Part shown: positions 42,093 through 51,572 of the stretch, in pieces
Numbering within the stretch: position 1 is the stretch's first letter
Layout: each line of letters begins with the position of its first letter
Source of the DNA: Prevotella merdae
GTDB taxonomy: Bacteria; Bacteroidota; Bacteroidia; Bacteroidales; Bacteroidaceae
Assembly (NCBI RefSeq): GCF_900290275.1
Contig: NZ_LT985324.1
Coordinates: forward strand, 418,602 to 478,315
Length of the DNA stretch: 59,714 nucleotides
Direction of reading: 5' to 3'
Made by a program: the position numbers and the translations under genes
The notes under the pieces: model-generated
What the model saw: the letters and a program-made list of their open reading frames with translations, nothing else
What the model was told of the DNA's origin: nothing
Database searches by the model: none

Positions 42093-44702
42093 CTATAGCT
42101 TCTTGAACACGTTTTTAAGCTGCTCGCCTAGGCCGATTGTATAGCCTTGGGATGAGAAGACTACACGGTTGAAGGTGTCGGCGAGGATAAACATTGGTAG
42201 CTGGGTCTTGTTTTGCAACTTCATTTCGCGTGCTACTTGCTCACGGATGGAACCGTCCTTGTCTATAGCATATTGTACGGTTGAGGGTAGGGAAGCGAAC
42301 TCGTCCTTTTGGAACTTATTGGCATCTGCCTCGCTCTCGAATAGCAACACAACAGGTCTGCCCCAAGCCTCAAATGCGGCACGCTCTTTCTCGATGTCGT
42401 GTAAGGCATGATTGGTTGGTTCTTGTCCAACTCCTAACACGGCGAGTATATAATAACCGCGACCAGTTTGGGAGAGGATGCTGACGTCCTTGCCGTCTTT
42501 ATTGATTATAGATTCGGAATTGAACTGTCCGATAACGCTTACCTCGTTGGCATCGTAGCGTATGTCGAGGGGCAGGGTTGTGGTTTTGCCTTCGGTGATA
42601 TTAAACATGCGTGTGGTTGCAAGTACGCCTCCATTGGCAAGTCGGGTGCCTGTGGTGAGCATGTATGTGCCTACATCGAATGTTGCACCGTCTTTGAAGG
42701 TGTTGCTCCAGCATGTTCCGTTGCCCATATCAGCCTGGCCTTCCTCAAAGTTCATGAGTTGGGTGGTGCCATTAACTATGCGACTGATGGTGAAATGGTT
42801 GTAATACTTGGGGTCGTCGAGTATTGGACTTGCCTTGTATGTGAGCTTGAGTGTGCCTGTTGGTGCGGTTGCCTGTTGTTTTGCCTCGAATTTAACGTCT
42901 TGCCATTTTCCGTCTTTCTTGTACTGCACCTTGCCTGTAACTGCGTCTTTGCGGGCTTCGATGCCAAGGCTGCGTGCAACATCTACGAAGAAGATATCGC
43001 GTGAACGCTCGTCTGTAAGCTTTGATTGCATGACACCTACTGGTGTTTGGGCTATCTGCAATGCCTTTTTGTCTGGGTTGAGGCGTATGTTCTTGTTTAT
43101 CCAAGTAACGAGGGCGGTTGGATTCTTACGGAAAGCATTGGCTGTTGAGGCTGGGAAGGCTTTGGCAAGATAGTTTTTGAAAGGTTGTGATATCATCTCG
43201 CTCTCCACACGTGGTGACAGTTGATTGGTGGCAGCTGTGAAGTTGTCTTCGAGTATCTCTGTAGGAATATCGCGCAGGTCTTTATCGGTTAATGTGGCAA
43301 GGATGCCGAGTGCACGCTGTTCGTTGTCCTTATGTCGAGCAAGGAAGTCGATGATGGTTTGCTTGTTTCCACGTGATTTAACGAGGTATTCGGCAGCTTG
43401 CGGATTGATTTGTTCGGCCTGTTGCTTAGTGAGGAACGTGGCTGTGTATGCTTTGCGCACAGAATCCTCGTAGGCAAAACGGCGGTTGTTCTCCTTGCGC
43501 ATCTCGTCGCTTACGTAAGGCATCTTGGCACTTTCGACTGGTGGCACTACATCAATTGTTTCTTCAGGGAATATCAGTTGCTTGCTGTCGGTTTGTGCAT
43601 CGCGGTTGAGTTGGATGGTTATTGTCTTGTCCTTGCCGAATGATGCTTTCTGGTATCCGTATTTGCCATCTTTGGATGCCCATACCAATAAGTCGCCTAT
43701 GCCAGCAGACAATGACACATGTCCTTGCTGGTCGGTGTATTTGGTTACGGCTGTATAGAATTCGGCATAATTGTATATCTTGAAGTCGACACGTGCTCCT
43801 GGTACAGGAGAGCCATTAGCATCCTTTATGGTGAAGCTGACTTGTGCTGTTGGAGCATAGTTGGATGTGAGATTAATCTCGGTGAAGTTGCTTGTGCGAA
43901 GCATAACCTCCTCGGGTCCTTGATAATTGCCAAAGGCACGGGTATGCATAAGCATGGCGCGTGAGGCTGGCGCATTGAACCAACCAAGATTGAGTACGGG
44001 TTCGGGTTCACATGCTCCGAGGAACCACCATTTGCCATCTGTCCATGCCTCTACCCAAGCATGATTGTCGTCGGTATGTGCCCAGCGTGGGGTGTATACT
44101 TGTCTTGCAGGTATGCCCATAGCACGTAAGGCTGCAACGGCAAATGTGCTCTCCTCGCCACAACGTCCGGTTGCGGTGCGCAGTGTCTGCAATGGCGATG
44201 ATGTGCGAGCGTCTGAAGGTTGGTAAGTAACTTTTTCGTGGCACCAGTGATTAATCTCAAGAATGGCATCGTGCATAGAAAGATGCTTGACACGATTCTT
44301 TAGTTCGTTGTAGAATACACTACGTGATGAATCGAGCGCTTCGTTGTTGACGCGGATAGGCACTACAAAGTGGCGGAAGAGTAATTCGGGCACGTCCTTG
44401 CCCCAAGGCATCTCCTTGCGGGCTTGGAATGACAGGCGCACGTTGTCGGCAAAGAATGAGGTGGGGTAGTCGGTAATGTCGGCAAGGGGCATATATGCAT
44501 AAAGAAACTCAAGAGCCTGGTTCTCGTCGGCTGTGAGATTGAGGTTTCTGGTGTTGTAGAAAGTCTTGCCAACTGTTTTTATACGCTCGTTAAACTGCTG
44601 TTGCATAGTAGTGCGGTAGGCTGCGTTGGATATAAACGTGCCCTGTGCACTGGCTATGAGGCATAGAGCAAACAAGGAGGCTGAGATGAAAAGGCGTTTC
44701 AT
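42093..44702 (-). CDS. Secreted transglutaminase-like domain protein
   Basis: An 869-residue protein with a signal peptide (MKRLFISASLFALCLIASAQ), so periplasmic or surface located. The transglutaminase-like core lies around residues 150-235: ATGRCGEESTFAVAALRAMG (candidate nucleophile Cys) and DDNHAWVEAWTDGKWW (His), in the order of papain-like peptidase/transglutaminase folds. A carboxypeptidase-regulatory or Ig-like segment follows (SFTIKDANGSPVPGARVDF). The C-terminal part ends in a thioredoxin-like stretch (PVVLLFESEADANKFQKDE, TQLPMFILADTFNRVVF). The substrate is unknown. It lies 86 bases downstream of rpiB with a small hairpin between them. Confidence 0.82.
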   Translation of the reverse strand: MKRLFISASLFALCLIASAQGTFISNAAYRTTMQQQFNERIKTVGKTFYNTRNLNLTADENQALEFLYAYMPLADITDYPTSFFADNVRLSFQARKEMPWGKDVPELLFRHFVVPIRVNNEALDSSRSVFYNELKNRVKHLSMHDAILEINHWCHEKVTYQPSDARTSSPLQTLRTATGRCGEESTFAVAALRAMGIPARQVYTPRWAHTDDNHAWVEAWTDGKWWFLGACEPEPVLNLGWFNAPASRAMLMHTRAFGNYQGPEEVMLRTSNFTEINLTSNYAPTAQVSFTIKDANGSPVPGARVDFKIYNYAEFYTAVTKYTDQQGHVSLSAGIGDLLVWASKDGKYGYQKASFGKDKTITIQLNRDAQTDSKQLIFPEETIDVVPPVESAKMPYVSDEMRKENNRRFAYEDSVRKAYTATFLTKQQAEQINPQAAEYLVKSRGNKQTIIDFLARHKDNEQRALGILATLTDKDLRDIPTEILEDNFTAATNQLSPRVESEMISQPFKNYLAKAFPASTANAFRKNPTALVTWINKNIRLNPDKKALQIAQTPVGVMQSKLTDERSRDIFFVDVARSLGIEARKDAVTGKVQYKKDGKWQDVKFEAKQQATAPTGTLKLTYKASPILDDPKYYNHFTISRIVNGTTQLMNFEEGQADMGNGTCWSNTFKDGATFDVGTYMLTTGTRLANGGVLATTRMFNITEGKTTTLPLDIRYDANEVSVIGQFNSESIINKDGKDVSILSQTGRGYYILAVLGVGQEPTNHALHDIEKERAAFEAWGRPVVLLFESEADANKFQKDEFASLPSTVQYAIDKDGSIREQVAREMKLQNKTQLPMFILADTFNRVVFSSQGYTIGLGEQLKNVFKKL

Positions 44703-44730
44703 AGGGTTTGGGTTTAGTAGATAATTTTAA

Positions 44731-44760
44731 GGAGGATACAGCAAAAGAGCCGTACCCTCC
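44731..44760. terminator. Hairpin between rpiB and the transglutaminase-like gene
   Basis: GGAGGATAC (44731-44739) and GTACCCTCC (44752-44760) pair with one mismatch. It may attenuate readthrough from rpiB. The U-tract is weak. Confidence 0.4.
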
Positions 44761-44788
44761 TATGAAATGAGTTGGGATAAAAAGGATA

Positions 44789-45226
44789 TTACAAGTCGAT
44801 CTTCTGTACGCGGCGCTCGTGACGTCCGCCCTCAAACTGAGTCTTGAAGAATTCGTCAAGTGCTTTCTCGGCTGTCTTATTGTCGATGAAGCGACCTGGA
44901 AGCACAATAACGTTGGCATCGTTGTGCTGACGTGTAAGCTGAGCAATCTCAGGGCTCCATACTAAAGCGGCACGTACACCCTTATGCTTGTTAAGAGTGA
45001 TGGCCATACCCTCGCCACTACCACATATGCCGATGCCTGGGTAAACATCACCGTTGGCGATGCCATTGCCGAGAGCGTGAGCAAAGTCGGGATAGTCGCA
45101 GCTCATGTCGCTATATGTACCATAATCTTTGAATGGAATCTGATGACTCTCAAGATATTCGATAACGAACTTCTTCAATGCGTAACCAGCGTGGTCGCAT
45201 GCAATACCTACTGTCTTGATTTCCAT
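44789..45226 (-). CDS. rpiB: Ribose-5-phosphate isomerase B
   Basis: A 145-residue RpiB/LacAB-family isomerase that interconverts ribose-5-phosphate and ribulose-5-phosphate in the pentose phosphate pathway. Markers are GIACDHAGYALKKFVIEYLE at the N-terminus, YPDFAHALG, the active-site loop GICGSGEGMAITLNKHKGVRAAL, and HNDANVIVLPGRFID. The length is typical. It follows tkt on the same strand, a natural metabolic pair. The stem-loop at 45256-45290 between them may reduce readthrough or stabilise the tkt message. Confidence 0.95.
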   Translation of the reverse strand: MEIKTVGIACDHAGYALKKFVIEYLESHQIPFKDYGTYSDMSCDYPDFAHALGNGIANGDVYPGIGICGSGEGMAITLNKHKGVRAALVWSPEIAQLTRQHNDANVIVLPGRFIDNKTAEKALDEFFKTQFEGGRHERRVQKIDL

Positions 45227-45255
45227 AGCTGTTGGGTTTTTAATGGGTTAAGGTA

Positions 45256-45290
45256 TCGCACACCACTATATATAATAAGGTGGTGTGCGA
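45256..45290. terminator. Stem-loop between tkt and rpiB
   Basis: TCGCACACCAC (45256-45266) and GTGGTGTGCGA (45280-45290) form a perfect 11-bp stem. The minus-strand flank is AAUUA rather than a U-tract, so it may be an RNA-stability or attenuation element. Confidence 0.55.
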
Positions 45291-45305
45291 GACAATTAAT
45301 TAGTT

Positions 45306-47324
45306 TTATTTAGATAAAAAGTTTTTCACCTGATTGTAAACGTTCTGGGCATTGAAGCCAAGTTTTTCGTCGAGCACCTTGTAAGGAGCTGAGAAACCAA
45401 ACGACTCGAGTCCGTAAACCATACCGTTGGCACCTACAAGTCCCTGAAGATTGACTGGCAGACCGGCTGTGAGACCGAAGATCTTAGAACCAGCAGGGAG
45501 GATGCTCTCCTGATATTCCTTGCTCTGATTGCGGAAAAGACCCTCAGAAGGTACGCTTACCACGCGAACCTTTATGCCATCTTTGCGGAGAAGCTCGGTT
45601 CCGGCAACAAGTGTAGATACCTCTGAGCCAGAAGCAACAAGGATAACATCGAAGTCGGTATCGGAACCCTCTACAATGTAAGCACCCTTGCGTGCCTCCT
45701 CGTAGTTATTGCCCTCGGGCAGTGATGTTATGTTCTGACGAGAGAAGATAAGGGCTGTAGGAGTAGACATATTCTCCATAGCCATTTTCCAACATACGGT
45801 AGCCTCGTCGACATCGGCAGGGCGGAACACGCGAACAGAATCCTCGCCCTTGTGGTTCTTGAGTTTCTCCATAAGGCGAATCTGTGCTTCCTGCTCAACA
45901 GGCTCGTGTGTAGGACCGTCCTCGCCAACGCGGAATGCATCGTGTGTCCATATGAACTTAATAGGTACGCGCATAAGAGCAGCCATACGAACAGCGGGTT
46001 TCATGTAGTCGGAGAACACGAAGAATGTGCCGCAAGCCGGGATAACACCACCGTGCAGATACATACCGATGCAGATACATGCCATAGACAGCTCGGCAAC
46101 ACCAGCCTGGAAGAAGGCTCCAGAGAAATCGTCGGCCTGAAGGTTGTGGGTATGCTTTAGGAAGCCATCGGTCTTGTCGCTGTTGCAGAGGTCGGCTGAT
46201 GAAACAACCATATTCTCTACCTGCTCAGACAATACGCCGAGACAAGCAGCAGATGCAGCACGTGTAGCACCGTCGCGCTTCTGTACAAGAGCGCTCCAGT
46301 CTACCTTAGGAGCATTGCCAGAGAACCAATCGTCCATCTTGGCTGCCAATTCAGGGTTCTGCTTACGCCAAGCTTCTTCCTCGGCATGACGAGCCTTAAC
46401 AATCTCGCGAAGCTCTGTGTTGCGCTTAGCATATAATTCTTTAACGTCGTCGAAGATAACAAATGGGTCGTTGATGTCGCCACCAAGGTGCTTTACAGTA
46501 TTAGTGTAAGCGTCGCCACCGAGAGGAGCTCCATGAGTCTTAACGTTGTGCTCGTAGCTTGAGCCGTCGTCTTTAAGGGCACCCTTAGCCATTGTAGTGT
46601 GGCCAATAATGAGTGTAGGACGCTCTGTTTCCTTTTGTGCGAGAACAAGAGCGGCACGTATAGCGTCGGGATCGTTGCCAGGAATCTCCATAACATTCCA
46701 TCCCCATGACTGGTATTTCTTGGCTGTGTCTTCCTTCATTACGACATCGCACTCGGTAGAGAGCTGTATCTCGTTAGAGTCGTAGAACATGATGAGGTTG
46801 TTGAGTTTCAGCAGACCGGCAATACGACCAGCACCCTGTGAGATCTCTTCCTGAACACCACCATCGGAAATGTAGGCATAAATCTTGTGCTGCATCATAG
46901 TAGAGCCAAGACGAGCCTCGAGGAACTTTTCGGCAATAGCAGCACCTACAGCAAATGTGTGGCCCTGGCCGAGAGGACCAGAAGTATTCTCTATGCCACG
47001 CTCAATATCGCGCTCTGGATGTCCTGGACATACCGAATCCCACTGACGGAAGGACTTGAGTTCGTTAATGCTAAATTTTCCCTGCAAAGCCAAAGCAGAG
47101 TAAAGCATAGGCGACATGTGTCCTGGGTCGAGATAGAAGCGGTCGCGTCCTGCCCATGTAGGCTGGTCGGGATCGTATACCAAAAACTCGGAGAAGAGGA
47201 CATTGATAAAGTCGGCTCCGCCCATTGCACCTCCAGGGTGTCCTGATTTGGCTTTTTCTACCATAGAAACGGCAAGCAGACGGATGTTGTCTGCAGCGTG
47301 GTTCATAAGTTGCTTGCTATTCAT
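45306..47324 (-). CDS. tkt: Transketolase
   Basis: A 672-residue ThDP enzyme of the pentose phosphate pathway. It carries MVEKAKSGHPGGAMGGADF, the ThDP motif GDG-like block (YISDGGVQEEISQGAGRIAG), WGWNVMEIPGNDPDAI, and the pyrimidine-domain GVAELSMACICIGMYLHGG with the catalytic Glu region. ATG 47324 (MNSKQLMNHAADNIR) is the true start. The in-frame upstream codons to 47393 fall within the 5' leader, just after the promoter at 47404-47434. The gene is followed by rpiB. Confidence 0.96.
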   Translation of the reverse strand: MNSKQLMNHAADNIRLLAVSMVEKAKSGHPGGAMGGADFINVLFSEFLVYDPDQPTWAGRDRFYLDPGHMSPMLYSALALQGKFSINELKSFRQWDSVCPGHPERDIERGIENTSGPLGQGHTFAVGAAIAEKFLEARLGSTMMQHKIYAYISDGGVQEEISQGAGRIAGLLKLNNLIMFYDSNEIQLSTECDVVMKEDTAKKYQSWGWNVMEIPGNDPDAIRAALVLAQKETERPTLIIGHTTMAKGALKDDGSSYEHNVKTHGAPLGGDAYTNTVKHLGGDINDPFVIFDDVKELYAKRNTELREIVKARHAEEEAWRKQNPELAAKMDDWFSGNAPKVDWSALVQKRDGATRAASAACLGVLSEQVENMVVSSADLCNSDKTDGFLKHTHNLQADDFSGAFFQAGVAELSMACICIGMYLHGGVIPACGTFFVFSDYMKPAVRMAALMRVPIKFIWTHDAFRVGEDGPTHEPVEQEAQIRLMEKLKNHKGEDSVRVFRPADVDEATVCWKMAMENMSTPTALIFSRQNITSLPEGNNYEEARKGAYIVEGSDTDFDVILVASGSEVSTLVAGTELLRKDGIKVRVVSVPSEGLFRNQSKEYQESILPAGSKIFGLTAGLPVNLQGLVGANGMVYGLESFGFSAPYKVLDEKLGFNAQNVYNQVKNFLSK

Positions 47325-47403
47325 TTTATTTATTGTAGGTTTAAATTTTGTTGCTATATATGTATTTTTGCGATTTCCGCCCGTTGGCGGCATTTCCTAA
47401 TTG

Positions 47404-47434
47404 CAAAGATAATCATATTAATTGTAACTATCAA
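47404..47434 (-). promoter_or_regulatory. Promoter of tkt
   Basis: Minus-strand TATCTTTG (plus 47404-47411) and TTG (plus 47432-47434) are separated by 20 bases, matching the Bacteroidetes consensus. The start of transcription would be near 47397, giving a leader of about 70 bases. Confidence 0.72.
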
Positions 47435-47539
47435 TTTATTGTATGATTATTTTTCTTGATATTTATTTAAAAGTGCCTGATGTTGATTTAAAAAAAAGAG
47501 CTTGATGTCGTTTCAAGCGGGGTTTTAGGTCCTTATAAA

Positions 47540-47611
47540 AACAAAAAACATAGATTGTTTCACAACAACCTATGCTTTCTTAACCTTAATAATCTAATAC
47601 CATGAAAAACA
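47540..47611 (-). ncRNA. Candidate small RNA with its own promoter and terminator
   Basis: On the minus strand a -33 TTG (plus 47644-47646), 19 bases, then a -7 TATCTTTG (plus 47617-47624) would start a transcript near 47611. About 40 bases later comes a stem CATAGGTTGTT/AACAATCTATG (plus 47549-47574, one mismatch) followed by TTTTTTGTTTTT, a canonical intrinsic terminator. No ORF longer than 6 codons lies between. The body contains ATGGTATTAGATTATTAA. It could instead be only a terminator for feoAB, but the promoter argues for a separate RNA. Confidence 0.55.
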
Positions 47612-47721
47612 CATTGCAAAGATAGTTTGATTTTACAAATAAGCAAGTGCTTTCGTCGTTATTTATTGCGTATATAGCATAATTTAACTGAAATCACACG
47701 AAATTTACTTTTGTTTACAGT

Positions 47722-47746
47722 TAAATGGAAGGCTTGTTTCCATTTA
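47722..47746. repeat. Stem-loop downstream of feoAB
   Basis: TAAATGGAA (47722-47730) pairs perfectly with TTCCATTTA (47738-47746), 24 bases past the feoAB stop. It lacks a U-tract on the minus strand, so its role as a terminator is doubtful. Confidence 0.45.
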
Positions 47747-47770
47747 TGCTTTATTATCTGTGTGTCGTTG

Positions 47771-50353
47771 TTACATCAGCAAACTGCCTATTTGATAGAC
47801 AATAGCCGATACTATCCATGCAAGCACAGTGGTATAGCAAGCTGCAAAAGTAGCCCATTTCCATGAGCCAGTCTCGCCCTTAATGGCTGCAATAGTGGCT
47901 ATACACGGGAAGTAGAGCAATACAAACAGTAGGAAGCAATAGGATGCAAGCGGTGTGATGCCATCGGCAACCATCTGTTTCTGCAAATGTGAGTAGGATT
48001 CCTCGGAACCTTCCTCGGCAGCCTCGTCGCTATGGTATAGAATACCCATTGTGGAAGCAACGATTTCCTTGGCACCTACACCAGAGATGAGACCTACATC
48101 AAGTTTCCAATCGAAGCCTTGAGGACGGAATACAGGTTCGATAGCATGGCCAATGCGACCAATGTAGCTCTGTTCCTGCTGTTGTTCGCGCGATAGGCTT
48201 TCGTCGTGTGGAAAGTAACCAAGAGCCCAGACAATGAGGCTTGCTACAAGGATGATGCCTCCCATCTTCTTGAGATATTCCTTACCCTTCTGCCATGTAT
48301 GTCGACCAATGGCCTTGGCTGTAGGGAATCGGTAGGGTGGAAGTTCCATAACAAACGGAGTGTCCTCGCCTTTGAACAGAGTCTTGCTGAACAGTCGGCT
48401 CATTATGACAGCCATGACGATGCCCACAAGATATAGCGACATCATGATGGCAGAGCGATATTGCTGAGCAAACATGGTTCCTATAATCATAATGTATATA
48501 GGGAAGCGTGCCGAGCAACTCATGAGTGGCAGGATGAGCATTGTAATAAGGCGTGAGCGTCGGCTCTCGATAGTGCGTGTTGCCATTACGGCTGGCACGT
48601 TGCATCCAAAGCCCATGATGAGCGGGATGAACGACTTGCCGTGCAGTCCCATCTTGTGCATTAGCTTGTCCATGATAAAGGCAGCTCGGGCCATATAGCC
48701 GGAATCTTCCATAAAGGAGATGAAGAAATAGAGGATGAGGATTTGCGGCAGGAAGACAATGACAGAACCTACTCCTCCAATCACTCCATCTATAAGCATG
48801 TCCTTAAGAGGGCCTGCTGTCATATGCTCGGAAATCATAGAGCCAATCCATTCGACACCAGCTTCTATCCAGTTCATAGGATATTGGCCAAGCGAGAACG
48901 TTGTCTCGAACATCACCCATATCATAAGAATGAATATAGGGAAGCCAACATACTTGTTGGTGATGACGTTGTCGATGAGATGAGTAACCTGATAGGTGTC
49001 CTTTTTATTGCCTGTCTGGTAGCCGGCTTCTTGAAGAGCGCCGTGAATGAAACCGTATTTGGCATCCATGATAGCCGTTTCCGAATCCTCGTGAGTATAG
49101 GTTTGCACGTCGGCTGTTGCCTTATCGCGAACGGCCAATATACGGTCGGGATGGGAAGTAGAGCTTTTGATAAGCTGCTCGGTATCGGAGTCGCGCTCAA
49201 GCAATTTGATGGCAAGATAACGTGTGGAGAACTTGTGACGTAGGTCGTTTTCCTTCTTCAGTTCGGCCTGTATTGCCGTGATGCCCTCCTCGATGTAGGT
49301 GCCATGGTTGATGTGTATATGTCGGAACACATTATGTTTAGGCTTGACACCCGAAGCAAAATCCTCGTCGTGGTCGGGTTGTTCTTTTTCCGACTTGCTG
49401 TATTGTTCGTGCCACTGCTTGATGCCTTCGGCTACTTCGGGGTCGAGATTGCCGTTGGCGTCGAGGAAGTCGAGACCCTCATACATATTAATAATGATAT
49501 GGAACAGCAGTTCGACACCACGTCCAGTGGTGAAAGTAGTAGGAATCATAGGCACGCCGAACAGCTCGCCCAATTTTGCATAGTCGACATTATCTCCACG
49601 TTTCTCAGTCTCGTCGAACATATTTAACGCGCACACCATACGCAAGTGCATGTCGATGAGCTGGGTGGTAAGGTACAGGTTGCGCTCAAGATTGCTTGTA
49701 TCTATAACGTTGATGATAACGTCGGGCGTGTTCTCGATGATTTGCTTGCGCACATAAAGTTCTTCTGGCGAGTAGGCAGAAAGCGAATATGTGCCAGGAA
49801 GGTCAACAATATTGAACTCATAGCCTTCGAATTCGGCATGACCAACCTTGGCATCGACAGTAACACCAGAGTAGTTGCCTACACGCTCGTGAGCTCCAGA
49901 GGCAAAGTTGAAGAGAGAAGTCTTGCCACAATTAGGATTGCCTACAAGCGCAACATTAATGGTGCGGCGTTTCTTCATAGCTGCATCGCGTAGCTGACCC
50001 TCGGTAAGTGGGGTAGGGTTAGGGGCAGACTTGTCTTCTACAGATGCGTTGTTGGCAGCCTCGTCGTATATGTCGGACGGGTTGTTTGACTTGTTCTGTT
50101 TGTTTTCCTTTTCAATTCTCTCGGCTTCCTCTACGCTTATGACCTCAATCATATCAGCCTCAGAGTGGCGTAGCGATACTTCGTAGCCCATGAGCTTGTA
50201 TTTTACAGGGTCGTGTAGAGGAGCATTTTGCAAGACATCAACCACCTTGCCTTTGATAAATCCCATCTCGACGATACGCTTGCGGAATCCTCCATGTCCC
50301 ATCACCTTAACGATGACACCGCGTTCGCCAGTTTTCAAATCTGATAACTTCAT
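47771..50353 (-). CDS. feoB: FeoA-FeoB fusion, ferrous iron transporter
   Basis: An 860-residue inner-membrane Fe(II) transporter. Residues 1-75 are a FeoA SH3-like domain (MKLSDLKTGERGVIVKVMG...YEVSLRHSEADMIEV). A charged linker follows to ~130, then the FeoB G-domain with G1 VALVGNPNCGKTSLF near 137, G3 IVDLPGTYSLSAYSPEE and G4-like ALNMFDE. The C-terminal half has about eight to ten membrane helices with the two Gate motifs (FLPQILILYFFISFMEDSGYMARAAF, GKSFIPLIMGFGCNVPAVMATRTIE). FeoA-FeoB fusions are common in Bacteroidetes. It is probably iron-controlled, though I see no Fur box. Confidence 0.95.
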   Translation of the reverse strand: MKLSDLKTGERGVIVKVMGHGGFRKRIVEMGFIKGKVVDVLQNAPLHDPVKYKLMGYEVSLRHSEADMIEVISVEEAERIEKENKQNKSNNPSDIYDEAANNASVEDKSAPNPTPLTEGQLRDAAMKKRRTINVALVGNPNCGKTSLFNFASGAHERVGNYSGVTVDAKVGHAEFEGYEFNIVDLPGTYSLSAYSPEELYVRKQIIENTPDVIINVIDTSNLERNLYLTTQLIDMHLRMVCALNMFDETEKRGDNVDYAKLGELFGVPMIPTTFTTGRGVELLFHIIINMYEGLDFLDANGNLDPEVAEGIKQWHEQYSKSEKEQPDHDEDFASGVKPKHNVFRHIHINHGTYIEEGITAIQAELKKENDLRHKFSTRYLAIKLLERDSDTEQLIKSSTSHPDRILAVRDKATADVQTYTHEDSETAIMDAKYGFIHGALQEAGYQTGNKKDTYQVTHLIDNVITNKYVGFPIFILMIWVMFETTFSLGQYPMNWIEAGVEWIGSMISEHMTAGPLKDMLIDGVIGGVGSVIVFLPQILILYFFISFMEDSGYMARAAFIMDKLMHKMGLHGKSFIPLIMGFGCNVPAVMATRTIESRRSRLITMLILPLMSCSARFPIYIMIIGTMFAQQYRSAIMMSLYLVGIVMAVIMSRLFSKTLFKGEDTPFVMELPPYRFPTAKAIGRHTWQKGKEYLKKMGGIILVASLIVWALGYFPHDESLSREQQQEQSYIGRIGHAIEPVFRPQGFDWKLDVGLISGVGAKEIVASTMGILYHSDEAAEEGSEESYSHLQKQMVADGITPLASYCFLLFVLLYFPCIATIAAIKGETGSWKWATFAACYTTVLAWIVSAIVYQIGSLLM

Positions 50354-50413
50354 ATTATCTATATATGTTATTCTGTATACAGTTTTTTATATTTCTTTTG
50401 CTATCTAAAATGA

Positions 50414-50421
50414 CAAAGTTA
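50414..50421 (-). promoter_or_regulatory. -7 box of feoAB
   Basis: Minus-strand TAACTTTG fits TAnnTTTG 61 bases before the feoAB ATG. The -33 element is not distinct. Confidence 0.5.
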
Positions 50422-50548
50422 CACAGAATAATTGAAAAGTGGTTTTATAATTCGAATTAATTGTGCTAAAATACCTAAAAATAGGTACTGGCTTGGGTGT
50501 GCAGGTTTAAATGGGGTGTGGTAAAGTATGTATTTAAGGCTCAATCGC

Positions 50549-50579
50549 TTTGCTGTTCGGAAAATAATGCTTATATTTG
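50549..50579 (+). promoter_or_regulatory. Promoter of ftsY
   Basis: TTTG (50549-50552), 19 bases, then TATATTTG (50572-50579) is a full match to the Bacteroidetes promoter 20 bases before the ftsY ATG. The resulting leader is very short. Confidence 0.78.
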
Positions 50580-50598
50580 CAGACACAAATAACGTTAT

Positions 50599-51558
50599 AT
50601 GGGAATTTTTGGATTTTTTAATAAGAACAAGAAAGAAGTTCTTGACAATGGACTCGAGAAGACCAAGCATAGTGTATTCGATAAGATTCAGCGTGCCGTA
50701 ATGGGCAAATCGACTGTTGACGATGAAGTGCTTGACAATCTGGAAGAGGCCCTTATCACATCAGACATAGGCGTGGAGACAACGCTTAAGATAATAAAGC
50801 GCATTGAAGAACGTGTGGCTCGCGACAAGTATGTGTCGACATCCGAGCTGAACGGAATAATGCGTGACGAGATTGCCGCGCTGCTAACCGAGAACAATAC
50901 AGCCGACAACGACGACTGGGATTTGCCTACGGACCATCGTCCATACGTAATCCTTGTTGTTGGAGTGAACGGTGTGGGCAAGACCACAACTATTGGCAAG
51001 CTTGCATATCAGTTTAAGAAGTCGGGCAAGAAGGTGTATCTTGGTGCTGCTGATACATTCCGTGCTGCTGCTGTAGAGCAGATAAGCATTTGGGGTGAGC
51101 GTGTAGGTGTGCCTGTTATTAAGCAACAAATGGGTTCGGACCCTGCATCTGTGGCTTTTGATACATTGTCTTCGGCTAAAGCTAACGGTGCGGATGTTGT
51201 GATTATTGATACAGCCGGACGTTTGCACAACAAGGTAGGACTGATGAATGAGCTTAAGAAGATAAAGGATGTGATGAAGAAAGTGCTGCCCGAAGCACCT
51301 GATGAAGTGCTGCTCGTGCTTGACGGAAGTACCGGACAGAATGCCTTTGAACAGGCTAAGCAGTTTGCACAGGTTACGCAGATAACATCACTAGCCATAA
51401 CCAAACTCGATGGAACGGCTAAGGGAGGTGTGGTTATAGGCATATCTGACCAGCTTAAGGTGCCGGTAAAGTATATCGGACTGGGTGAGTCGATGGAGTC
51501 GTTGCAGCTTTTCAATAGACGTCAGTTTGTTGACTCGCTTTTTAATGCTAACAAGTAG
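50599..51558 (+). CDS. ftsY: Signal recognition particle receptor FtsY
   Basis: A 319-residue SRP GTPase that docks SRP-ribosome complexes at the membrane. It has an N helical bundle (residues ~20-90) and then the NG domain: G1 VVGVNGVGKTTTIGKLA (K128), the insertion box AADTFRAAAVEQIS, G3 IIDTAGRLHNK, G4 AITKLDGTAKGG, and the C-terminal GLGESMESLQLFNRRQFVDSLF. The acidic A-domain of E. coli FtsY is absent, as usual in this phylum. It is followed by rimO, 14 bases downstream. Confidence 0.97.
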   Translation: MGIFGFFNKNKKEVLDNGLEKTKHSVFDKIQRAVMGKSTVDDEVLDNLEEALITSDIGVETTLKIIKRIEERVARDKYVSTSELNGIMRDEIAALLTENNTADNDDWDLPTDHRPYVILVVGVNGVGKTTTIGKLAYQFKKSGKKVYLGAADTFRAAAVEQISIWGERVGVPVIKQQMGSDPASVAFDTLSSAKANGADVVIIDTAGRLHNKVGLMNELKKIKDVMKKVLPEAPDEVLLVLDGSTGQNAFEQAKQFAQVTQITSLAITKLDGTAKGGVVIGISDQLKVPVKYIGLGESMESLQLFNRRQFVDSLFNANK

Positions 51559-51572
51559 GCATATCACAGAAC

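Noticed and set aside
47325..47393. N-terminal extension of transketolase
   Set aside because: It is not conserved-looking, and MNSKQLMNHAADNIR is the usual transketolase start.
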